Shown: piece after piece, positions 7,314-12,722 of the stretch | Layout: every line of letters begins with the position of its first letter | How positions within the stretch are numbered: position 1 is the first letter of the stretch | Translations under genes and position numbers: made by a program | Notes under the pieces: generated by a model | The model's input: the letters and a program-made list of their open reading frames with translations, nothing else | Database searches by the model: none | What the model was told of the DNA's origin: nothing | Assembly (NCBI GenBank): GCA_016191895.1 | Contig: JACPVD010000069.1 | Location: 1 to 12,722, forward strand | Direction of reading: 5' to 3' | Length of the DNA stretch: 12,722 nt | Origin: Chloroflexota bacterium | Lineage (GTDB): Bacteria > Chloroflexota > Anaerolineae > Anaerolineales > Villigracilaceae

Positions 7314-7613
7314 ATGAACGAATTCATGGAAGTTCTCTCGGTAATCGGTCATGTGATCCGCGCTTTGGGATTCATTGTTTTGGGCTTCGGCGTGGGGCGT
7401 TTCACCACGGACGCCTATAAGAGCGCCGTCTGGCAGGTCCAGGTCGCTTTGGCGGTTGGTTTCTTTGGTTTGCTTGTCGGGCTGACGAATTATGCCAGCG
7501 CGGGCTCGATGGGGACGTTCGCCCTTGGCGCGGGCGCGGCCATCATCATGGCGAGTATGGGAAAGAAAGAAGAGAAAGAAGAACAAACAGTGGAAGAAAA
7601 GAAGAAAAAATAA
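7314..7613 (+). CDS. Small membrane protein of unknown function
   Basis: This 99-aa protein has two predicted transmembrane helices (about 10-28 and 40-60) and a third hydrophobic, glycine/alanine-rich stretch (about 66-81). It ends in a strongly charged Lys/Glu tail (from about 82) that is probably cytoplasmic. I do not recognise a family. It is likely real: AGGAG at 7303-7307 lies six nt before the ATG, and the reading frame has ordinary codon usage. It stands alone as a transcription unit, with a terminator upstream and a convergent gene downstream. Its promoter is not obvious; TTGGAA (7265-7270) with TATAGG 19 nt further is only a weak candidate. Confidence 0.75.
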   Translation: MNEFMEVLSVIGHVIRALGFIVLGFGVGRFTTDAYKSAVWQVQVALAVGFFGLLVGLTNYASAGSMGTFALGAGAAIIMASMGKKEEKEEQTVEEKKKK

Positions 7614-7632
7614 TTCGGATACTTACAATTAA

Positions 7633-7735
7633 CTCACCTTACGCACCCACGCTTCACTCAGCGCGAAGACCTTTGTCCTGAGCGAAGCGCCGCCCTGAGC
7701 GTGTCGAAGGGTCGAAGGACACTGTGTAAGGCGAG
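7633..7735. repeat. Nested palindromic repeat element in convergent intergenic region
   Basis: Outer arms CTCACCTTACGCA (7633-7645) and TGTGTAAGGCGAG (7723-7735) pair at 12 of 13 positions, including one G-T. Inner arms TGTCCT (7674-7679) and AGGACA (7716-7721) pair exactly. Between them lie a CCTGAGCGAAGCGC unit and the 19-mer CCCTGAGCGTGTCGAAGGG (7693-7711). The same 19-mer, with one change, occurs at 8746-8764. No coding potential is evident. Confidence 0.75.
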
Positions 7736-7746
7736 CGATTAAATCA

Positions 7747-7787
7747 AAACGGACTTGGCGCTTCATCCGCCAAGTCCGTTTCATTTT
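7747..7787. terminator. Bidirectional hairpin terminator
   Basis: AAACGGACTTGGCG (7747-7760) pairs perfectly with CGCCAAGTCCGTTT (7768-7781) around CTTCATC. The T-rich sequence after it on both strands (TTTCATTTT on +, GTTTTGATTT on -) fits a shared terminator for the 99-aa gene and the peptidase operon, which converge here. Confidence 0.85.
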
Positions 7788-7806
7788 ACGTCTTACGTAT
7801 TCTGTT

Positions 7807-8277
7807 TTACTTCTTCGCATCCTGCACTGCTTCAATCAACATGGATTTGAACTTTTCCCCCGCCGCATCCTTTCCCAGCCCGATAAACGATGTGGAACTT
7901 TCGCTCGTGTCCGTGTACCTGCCGCTTACTTGCACGCCGGTATCGGGAATCTTTGCGTAAAACGGACTCTTCTCGTAATCCGAGATGGTGATGTCGGTCA
8001 ATTGCGCCGAACGCGCAAACGCGGCATCGTTGTCTGCTTTGACGACTTCCAACAGCCAGCGCGGGGTGAGGATGATGACGCTCTTCACAACCTTCGCGCC
8101 GGGACCGCTGAATAATCCCTTTTTGATCTTCTCGGAATTTGCTTCGACGCAAATTAACGCATCATCGAGAATCGAACCAAGTTCATAACGCTCGATGTGC
8201 TTGTTGAGAGCGTCAGTCGTTTCGGAGGGTAAATTTGCAATTGTCGTTTCGCGCGTCGAACGGTTGTAATCGCCCAT
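7807..8277 (-). CDS. Uncharacterised protein, last gene of peptidase operon
   Basis: I chose the ATG at 8277 (MGDYNRSTRETTIANLP), giving 156 aa. AGGAG lies five nt upstream and overlaps the stop of the preceding M42 gene, so translation is probably coupled. The longer open frame to 8568 runs antiparallel-frame through the M42 gene and is spurious. No signal peptide or membrane helix is visible. A likely N-terminal helix (about 18-36) is followed by alternating hydrophobic strands (VVKSVIILTPRWLLEVV, 63-79) and a C-terminal amphipathic helix (138-155). This strand-rich pattern with a terminal helix recalls bacterial PH-like domains, but I cannot confirm it. Function is unknown. Confidence 0.78.
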   Translation of the reverse strand: MGDYNRSTRETTIANLPSETTDALNKHIERYELGSILDDALICVEANSEKIKKGLFSGPGAKVVKSVIILTPRWLLEVVKADNDAAFARSAQLTDITISDYEKSPFYAKIPDTGVQVSGRYTDTSESSTSFIGLGKDAAGEKFKSMLIEAVQDAKK

Positions 8278-8285
8278 GATTGCTC

Positions 8286-9308
8286 CTACATCGAAACAGG
8301 CTTGCTCAACATCGCCGTGAGCAACTTTACCGAATTTTTCAAATCGTTGATGTCCACCATCTCGGAAGACGAATGAACATAACGCACAGGGATGGATAAC
8401 GCGCCCGCCATCACGCCGGCACGGGTGATTTGCATCTCTTTTGCATCGGTGCTTCCGAGCAGGAGCACTTCGCGTTGGTGAGGAATCTTCGCCTTCTCCG
8501 CGGTCTGAATCATCCAATCGATGATGCGCGGGTCGGAGAGCATACCCGCATCTCGGAATTTCACGCACGGCCCCTTGCCAAGTTCCATCGTCATTTTCAG
8601 CGAGGCAGGCGTGTCGCCCGTTGGGGTGACATCGACAGCGATGCCGATATCCGGGTCGATGCCAAAGGCCGCCGTCCCTGCGCCGCGCGTGCCGACCTCC
8701 TCTTGTGTTGTGAATACGAAATACAGATCATGGGGTGTCGACCCGCCCTGAGCCTGTCGAAGGGTGATGGCGCGAAGAGTCTCGATCAACACAACCACCC
8801 CTGTTCGGTCATCCATCGACTTGGCAACGAGGCGGTCTCCCATCTCCACGAACGGGCGTTCAAACGCGGCCACGTCGCCGACTTTCACGGGAGAATCCGC
8901 CTTGCTGGTTGCGCCGACATCAATATACATTTTACTCAATGGCGGCATAGAATCCATTTGTTCCAAACGGTCATACCCGACCACGCCCGGAGTCCCGTTC
9001 ATAAAACGGACTCGCGCTCCAAGCGTGTATCTCCCAAACGTCCCGCCCACGTTTGTGAATCGCACGAAGCCGTTTTTATCGATATGGCTGGCGATGACTC
9101 CGATCTCGTCCATGTGCGCGGCGAGCATGATCTTCTTTACGTCTTTGCCTCCCTTTGAGGGTTTCTTTCGCGCAATCAAACTTCCAAGCGCATCCACGCG
9201 GACTTCATCGGCGAACGGTTTGATCTCTTTCAAGATCACCTTGCGGACAGCGTCTTCGTAGCCCGAGGGCCCAAACGTTTCAGTAAGCGTTTTGAGTAAT
9301 TGTTTCAT
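8286..9308 (-). CDS. M42-family metallo-aminopeptidase (copy 1), carries an in-frame repeat insertion
   Basis: M42 enzymes (glutamyl aminopeptidase, TET, CelM/FrvX-like) are two-metal exopeptidases, often dodecameric, that trim peptides in the cytoplasm. This 340-aa copy has the full ligand set: H65 and D67 in AAHMDEIG, D166 in SMDDRTG, E203/E204 in TQEEVGTRGA, D226 in AVDVT and H312 in YVHSSSE. It begins 3 nt after the S51 gene and is followed 8 nt later by the 156-aa gene, so it is within an operon. The odd feature is residues 183-190 (LRQAQGGS), encoded by a dispersed repeat. The distance from the DDR aspartate to the EE pair is 36 residues here against 28 in the neighbouring paralogue at 10860-11918. 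Activity is probably retained because the insert lies in a helix-strand loop. Confidence 0.94.
   Translation of the reverse strand: MKQLLKTLTETFGPSGYEDAVRKVILKEIKPFADEVRVDALGSLIARKKPSKGGKDVKKIMLAAHMDEIGVIASHIDKNGFVRFTNVGGTFGRYTLGARVRFMNGTPGVVGYDRLEQMDSMPPLSKMYIDVGATSKADSPVKVGDVAAFERPFVEMGDRLVAKSMDDRTGVVVLIETLRAITLRQAQGGSTPHDLYFVFTTQEEVGTRGAGTAAFGIDPDIGIAVDVTPTGDTPASLKMTMELGKGPCVKFRDAGMLSDPRIIDWMIQTAEKAKIPHQREVLLLGSTDAKEMQITRAGVMAGALSIPVRYVHSSSEMVDINDLKNSVKLLTAMLSKPVSM
8746..8764. repeat. Copy of a dispersed 19-mer (ALSLSKG/LRQAQG-type repeat) inside a gene
   Basis: CCCTGAGCCTGTCGAAGGG differs at one position from 7693-7711. In the M42 frame it is read as LRQAQG; in another frame on the opposite strand it reads ALSLSKG, a string I recall from many predicted environmental proteins. 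It adds an intact number of codons. Confidence 0.85.
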
Positions 9309-9311
9309 CGG

Positions 9312-10031
9312 TTATTTTCCCAGAGAGAATTTTTCACCCGCGGCGTATTCCGCAGTTTCGTTTTTCGTAAACACATGCGCCTTCGCCTTGCCGAACACGG
9401 TAAATGGCTCGCCTGCTTTTCCAATAATAGCCGTGTCTTCGTCGATGCCGATCATGATCTCGCCTTCGGTTAACCGTCGGCGCAGGGTGGCGACGAGCGG
9501 CTTTCCAAACAGGGGAATCGCATTGAAGTGCGGCATGACCGACGCCACGGGCAATTCCGCAAACGCCGCCATCGACCGAATGCCCATCGCGCGAAAGTCG
9601 GGCATCTCCCTGCCGAGAATCATTGCACCGGCCGAACAACCCGCATATACCGCGCCGCGCGCCCATGCTTTTTGCGCCGCCTGCCATACCAGACTATCTT
9701 TTAATATTCGATACAGATAACCGGGATCTCCACCGGAGAAGTAGACGACATCCGCATCTTCCACCGCCGACGCATGATTCAAGTCATTGGCCGATCTTGC
9801 ATCGACGACACCCACCGCCTGAACATCCGCGCCGAGGCGTGTGAAATGTTCAACGCCCATGCGAGACCAGCGCGAGTAACTCTTTTCGCCTTCATCTCCC
9901 GCCGCAGTGGGCAGGCACACAACGCGCGGTTTTCGCCCCACTGCGCCGCAATTGGCAAGCAGGTGACGATCCACTTCATCCATCACGGGGAGATATTCCC
10001 CGGAGCCGAGCAGGGCGATTAATCCATTCAT
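9312..10031 (-). CDS. Peptidase S51 / cyanophycinase-like serine peptidase
   Basis: This 239-aa protein has the S51 (type 1 glutamine amidotransferase-like) fold signature: LLGSGEY near the N-terminus (8-13), YFSGGDPGYLYRIL (97-110), and the nucleophile elbow AGCSAGAMILG with S133 (130-140). H168 in MPHFN and E198 in IGIDEDTAII (195-203) are the likely remaining triad members. Relatives include peptidase E (Asp-X dipeptides) and cyanophycinase (beta-Asp-Arg polymer). The sequence alone does not tell the substrate, and no cyanophycin synthetase is in the window. It starts 15 nt after hepT with GGGGA upstream and ends 3 nt before an M42 gene, in line with a role in peptide breakdown. Confidence 0.88.
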   Translation of the reverse strand: MNGLIALLGSGEYLPVMDEVDRHLLANCGAVGRKPRVVCLPTAAGDEGEKSYSRWSRMGVEHFTRLGADVQAVGVVDARSANDLNHASAVEDADVVYFSGGDPGYLYRILKDSLVWQAAQKAWARGAVYAGCSAGAMILGREMPDFRAMGIRSMAAFAELPVASVMPHFNAIPLFGKPLVATLRRRLTEGEIMIGIDEDTAIIGKAGEPFTVFGKAKAHVFTKNETAEYAAGEKFSLGK

Positions 10032-10046
10032 GGAAAGTTTCCCCGT

Positions 10047-10463
10047 TTATAGAAATGACGCAAAAACTTGTTTCAATTCTTCGAGATCGCCTAATTTGTT
10101 TTGCAAAATATCATAGACGATTTTTCGATCCACTTCGATATACTGGTGAACAAGGATATTGCGAAAGCCCACAATGCGAATCCATTTTTCTCTTAATTCA
10201 ACCGAGATGTGCCCTTTTTCCTCCATGATCGCGGCGATGTCGCTGTACCAATTGACATCCCCCATGCCAAGTCCGGATACGATATGACCGCCAATATCTA
10301 TTGTAGACTCGATTGCCATGTGAAGAAACCGCTCAACACTTGCATAGTGCTCGGGATCGGATAAAAATTCATCCAACGAGTATTTTTGCAACCCGTAGAG
10401 AATATTCAGATATTCCTCCAGCTTGTTTATGCGTTTCCGAATGACTTCCCGCTTAATGACCAT
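10047..10463 (-). CDS. hepT: HEPN-domain toxin, HepT-type (DUF86)
   Basis: This 138-aa all-helical protein carries the HEPN RNase motif R-X4-H as RNILVHQY (R101, H106) with the following Y108. In the characterised Shewanella HepT/MntA system that tyrosine is AMPylated by the antitoxin. FLHMAIESTIDIGGHI (46-61) and the GDVNWYSDIAAIMEEKG block (68-84) are typical of DUF86. The protein should act as a ribonuclease toxin when free. Its ATG lies inside mntA, with an 11-nt overlap, so synthesis is coupled to the antitoxin, which is made first. All key residues are present, so there is no sign of decay. Assignment to the HepT class is firm; the RNA target is unknown. Confidence 0.92.
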   Translation of the reverse strand: MVIKREVIRKRINKLEEYLNILYGLQKYSLDEFLSDPEHYASVERFLHMAIESTIDIGGHIVSGLGMGDVNWYSDIAAIMEEKGHISVELREKWIRIVGFRNILVHQYIEVDRKIVYDILQNKLGDLEELKQVFASFL

Positions 10464-10863
10464 GACTCAATATCCTTTGTTTATATGCTTCGCGCTGCAT
10501 TTGCAGGAAAGGCAAAAAGTCGAAATATTGGCGGATGGTCAGCGAGAAGAATGAACCGGAGTCGAAGTCCGGGGTTGAGTAAACGAGCCGGTTGCGGCGA
10601 ATGGCTTCGAACCGAACCACAATGTCGCGAATATCCAAAAAGACAACATCCACGTTGTTGAATCCATGTCTGGTCAGATCGGCGAGGATGTCAAGTTTTT
10701 TCTCCCGCAAGGATGGGTTGCGGGGTTGAATTGCAAGGTCAATGTCGCTTTGTGAGTTTTCTTTTCCATCCGCCACGGAACCAAACAAATATACCGCCTG
10801 AATGTCGGGATAATTTTTGAATATTTCGGGTAGTATCTTGAGATCGGGAAAAACGGACTTCAT
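10453..10863 (-). CDS. mntA: MNT-domain nucleotidyltransferase antitoxin, MntA-type
   Basis: The protein has 136 aa from the ATG at 10863. This start makes an ATGA overlap with the stop of the upstream M42 gene; a longer open frame to 10935 would run through the end of that gene and is rejected. The minimal nucleotidyltransferase motif GS-X10-D-X-D is complete (G28 S29 ... D40 I D42), and VDVVFLD (71-77) supplies the third acidic position. Known MntA proteins AMPylate the HepT tyrosine to neutralise the toxin. It is followed by hepT with an 11-nt overlap. The pair lies inside the peptidase operon without an obvious promoter of its own. Confidence 0.92.
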   Translation of the reverse strand: MKSVFPDLKILPEIFKNYPDIQAVYLFGSVADGKENSQSDIDLAIQPRNPSLREKKLDILADLTRHGFNNVDVVFLDIRDIVVRFEAIRRNRLVYSTPDFDSGSFFSLTIRQYFDFLPFLQMQREAYKQRILSHGH

Positions 10864-11918
10864 GCTCTCGATTTTACCAGCAACGGTTGTATGCGATTTA
10901 ATGCCGCATGCAACAGGTTCAACGTATTCTTCCAATCTTCAACCCTCGATACGCTGATGGGGGAGTGGGTGTAACGATGCGGCACAGAGACCGAGACCAC
11001 CGGCACGCCCGCGCGTGATTGTTGAATTGCGCCCGCGTTTGTGCCGCCCCCGCCGGGCTGGCGGAATTGATATGTGATCTTATTCTTCTCCGCCGTCTCC
11101 GCCAGAAAACGCACAAGGCGCGGATCATCCAGCGTGGATGAATTCGCCATGTAAATCGCAGGACCGAATCCAAGCCGCGTGTTATAGGCGACGTTTTCCT
11201 CACCTTCGTAATCGGGCAGGTCGCGGGCGGGTGTGGAATCGACCGCAATGGCGAGGTCGGGCTCAAAATAATGAGCCGCCACTTTCGCGCCGCGCAGACC
11301 GATCTCCTCCTGCACGCTGAATGAAAGACAAAGTTCGATACTCTTTGGCGCGTGTTTGAGCAGTTCGATCAGAATTGCCACACCGATGCGATCATCGATG
11401 GACTTGGACATGATCGACGGCCCGACCCGCTTGAATTTCGTCGCAAACGTGGCACGGTCGCCGACCTTTGCCTTGCCTTCGGGGCCGAGGCCGATTCGCA
11501 AAGAGTCTGCGCTGATGGGGTGTTTCAGTTCATCCGCCGTGGCTTTGTGAATGGGCTTTGCTCCGATCACGCCAATGGCATGATCCCTGCCGACGATGAC
11601 CTGCTTGCCGACGAGATGACGTTCGTCGATCCCACCAATGGTTTCAAATTGATAAAGGCCCTCGCCTTCATCATTGACGATCATAAAGCCGACTTCGTCC
11701 ATGTGCGCATCGAGGAGAACGCGTAAAGGCTTTTTATCCCTGGATGTTGCGTGCCTGCGCACCAACACGCTCCCAAGCGCGTCCACTTTCACTTCGTCAG
11801 CGTAGGGTTTTACTTCTTCCAATACAATGCGCCGTACTTCGCCTTCATCCCCAGAGACGGATAGTGCGTTGCATAATTTTTCGAGCAGTTTGATTTGGGG
11901 CGCGCCGATGGATAGCAT
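10860..11918 (-). CDS. M42-family metallo-aminopeptidase (copy 2)
   Basis: This 352-aa protein keeps the full M42 ligand set: H72 and D74 in DAHMDEVG, D175 in SIDDRIG, E204/E205 in VQEEIGLRGA, D227 in AVDST and H318 in RYTHSP. It is diverged from copy 1 in the middle domain (DERHLVGKQVIVGRDHA) and has a glycine-rich PGGGGTNAGAIQ loop (288-299) near the active site, as is common in endoglucanase/aminopeptidase-like M42 members. Its stop overlaps the mntA start by four nt. The start at 11918 lacks a strong RBS (AAGG about 13 nt upstream). The CelM label often given to this family does not imply cellulase activity. Confidence 0.94.
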   Translation of the reverse strand: MLSIGAPQIKLLEKLCNALSVSGDEGEVRRIVLEEVKPYADEVKVDALGSVLVRRHATSRDKKPLRVLLDAHMDEVGFMIVNDEGEGLYQFETIGGIDERHLVGKQVIVGRDHAIGVIGAKPIHKATADELKHPISADSLRIGLGPEGKAKVGDRATFATKFKRVGPSIMSKSIDDRIGVAILIELLKHAPKSIELCLSFSVQEEIGLRGAKVAAHYFEPDLAIAVDSTPARDLPDYEGEENVAYNTRLGFGPAIYMANSSTLDDPRLVRFLAETAEKNKITYQFRQPGGGGTNAGAIQQSRAGVPVVSVSVPHRYTHSPISVSRVEDWKNTLNLLHAALNRIQPLLVKSRA

Positions 11919-11948
11919 GATTAAGGTTTACCTTGAATGAGTTATCTT

Positions 11949-12024
11949 CCCTCATCCCTGGCCCTTCTCCCGAATGGAGAAGGGAGTCACCCCTCTCCCA
12001 ATGGGAGAGGGACAGGGGTGAGGG
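11949..12024. repeat. Double-hairpin palindromic intergenic repeat
   Basis: Outer arms CCCTCATCCCTG (11949-11960) and CAGGGGTGAGGG (about 12013-12024) are nearly complementary. They enclose two hairpins: CCCTTCTCC (11962-11970) with GGAGAAGGG (11976-11984), and CCCTCTCCC (11991-11999) with GGGAGAGGG (12003-12011). The element ends exactly next to the stop of the M42 gene at 12025. It resembles REP/MITE-type palindromes frequent in many genomes. It could stabilise the upstream mRNA or lower expression of the downstream genes. Confidence 0.85.
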
Positions 12025-12722
12025 CTAATCCCACAAAATTTTTTCGATAAAATCTTCTTCGAGCGAAGCGACGAATTCAGCCAGCAGGCGGCCTGCGCGT
12101 TGAATATCCTTCAATGCAACCAGTTCCACGGGCGTATGCATATAGCGCTGCGGAATGCTCAACACCATGGTCGGGATTCCTTCCGCTGTCAATTGAATCG
12201 CGTCGGCATCAGTGGACGATGCGCTGGGCATGACCTCGTCTTTGACGGGAATCTCGGCGCGCTCGGCAACTTCCTTGAATCGCTTATGTAAATATGGATG
12301 AATGCTTGCGCCTATTCCAAGTGTCACCCCTTTGCCAAGAGGAAACGCGTCGTGCCCATTTGAGCCCGGGCCTTTGCCAAACGTCATGTCCACCACCACC
12401 GCGATTGTCGGGCGGATCTGATACGCGGATGTGTGCGCGCCCGCGAACGTCTCCTCTTCCTGAACCGGTGCTACCGCCCATACATCCCACACATGCGATT
12501 TGGATTGCAACTCTTCAAGGCAGACGGTGAGTGCGGCGACGGATGCGCGATTATCGAGCGTGTGCCCGCTTACGTATCCACCGGACATTTCAACGGGTTC
12601 GGTCCCAAACGAGACTCGGTCTCCGATTTGAACTTTCCCTGCCACTTCCTTCGGCGAGAGCCCAGTGTCTACCATAAGATACTTCATATCCATTGCGCCT
12701 TTGCCTTCGCCCTCCGGCAATA
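12025..12722 (-). CDS. M42-family metallo-aminopeptidase (copy 3), 5'-truncated by window edge
   Basis: The gene enters from the right edge, so its start and first His-X-Asp ligand are outside. The remaining part has GHTLDNRAS (bridging Asp, DNR in place of the DDR of copies 1 and 2), PVQEEETFAG (glutamate pair), VVVDMTF (Asp) and RYMHTPVE (His), all at the expected order and spacing for M42. The C-terminal EEDFIEKILWD extension is not shared by the other two copies. A Met near 12720 is internal and not the start. It is the first visible gene of the peptidase operon and is separated from copy 2 by the palindromic element at 11949-12024. Confidence 0.9.
   Translation of the reverse strand, partial: LPEGEGKGAMDMKYLMVDTGLSPKEVAGKVQIGDRVSFGTEPVEMSGGYVSGHTLDNRASVAALTVCLEELQSKSHVWDVWAVAPVQEEETFAGAHTSAYQIRPTIAVVVDMTFGKGPGSNGHDAFPLGKGVTLGIGASIHPYLHKRFKEVAERAEIPVKDEVMPSASSTDADAIQLTAEGIPTMVLSIPQRYMHTPVELVALKDIQRAGRLLAEFVASLEEDFIEKILWD

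Noticed and set aside
8278..8568. N-terminal 97-residue extension of the 156-aa protein
   Set aside because: It overlaps the 3' end of the M42 gene in another frame, is rich in Arg/Cys/His like a shadow frame, and the ATG at 8277 has a good RBS.
8430..9158. 242-aa open frame on the + strand opposite M42 copy 1
   Set aside because: Antisense shadow, rich in His/Arg; the opposite strand has all M42 ligands. Its ALSLSKG string is just the repeat read in another frame.

Overview
The window looks like chromosomal DNA of a Chloroflexota bacterium, most plausibly Anaerolineae. This is inferred from a canonical T-box in front of serS, several families of short dispersed palindromic repeats (including the 'ALSLSKG / LRQAQG' type often seen in such genomes), moderately high GC and the gene mix. 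No database search was possible, so the taxonomy is tentative. It reads as core plus light accessory sequence; I see no prophage, transposase, CRISPR array, rRNA or tRNA.

Layout: (1) 1-1203 (+) is the 3' part of a LytR-CpsA-Psr cell-wall ligase gene, facing birA across a 21-bp perfect hairpin. (2) 1280-4684 (-) holds rho, then a LysM/M23 peptidoglycan endopeptidase, then a short biotin protein ligase. rho has a strong promoter (TTGCAT-17-TATAAT) and a leader of about 190 nt that contains an intrinsic-terminator-like hairpin. (3) 4905-5315 is a divergent promoter region. On the + side, TTGACA-16-TATAAT drives a serine T-box leader in which I can place the AGUA/GAA loop-E pair, a UCC specifier codon, the T-box sequence and the terminator. 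(4) 5316-7146 (+) is serS and a DUF456-type membrane protein. (5) 7208-7266 is a second long hairpin terminator related to the first, followed by a 99-aa membrane protein. (6) 7621-7790 is a repeat-rich convergent intergenic region. (7) 7807-12722 (-) is a tightly packed peptidase operon, in transcription order: M42 peptidase (partial), M42 peptidase, MNT nucleotidyltransferase (MntA-type antitoxin), HEPN toxin (HepT-type), S51 cyanophycinase-like peptidase, M42 peptidase, and a 156-aa unknown protein.

The peptidase operon suggests intracellular breakdown of peptides. The three M42 enzymes are diverged paralogues that keep their visible metal ligands, and the S51 enzyme may act on specialised dipeptides or cyanophycin-like substrates. 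A complete toxin-antitoxin pair sits inside this operon, joined to the upstream M42 gene by an ATGA overlap. The most distinctive small-scale observations are a dispersed repeat inserted in frame in one M42 gene (adding exactly 8 residues relative to its neighbour paralogue), compensatory base changes between the two long hairpins, and the readable serine T-box.
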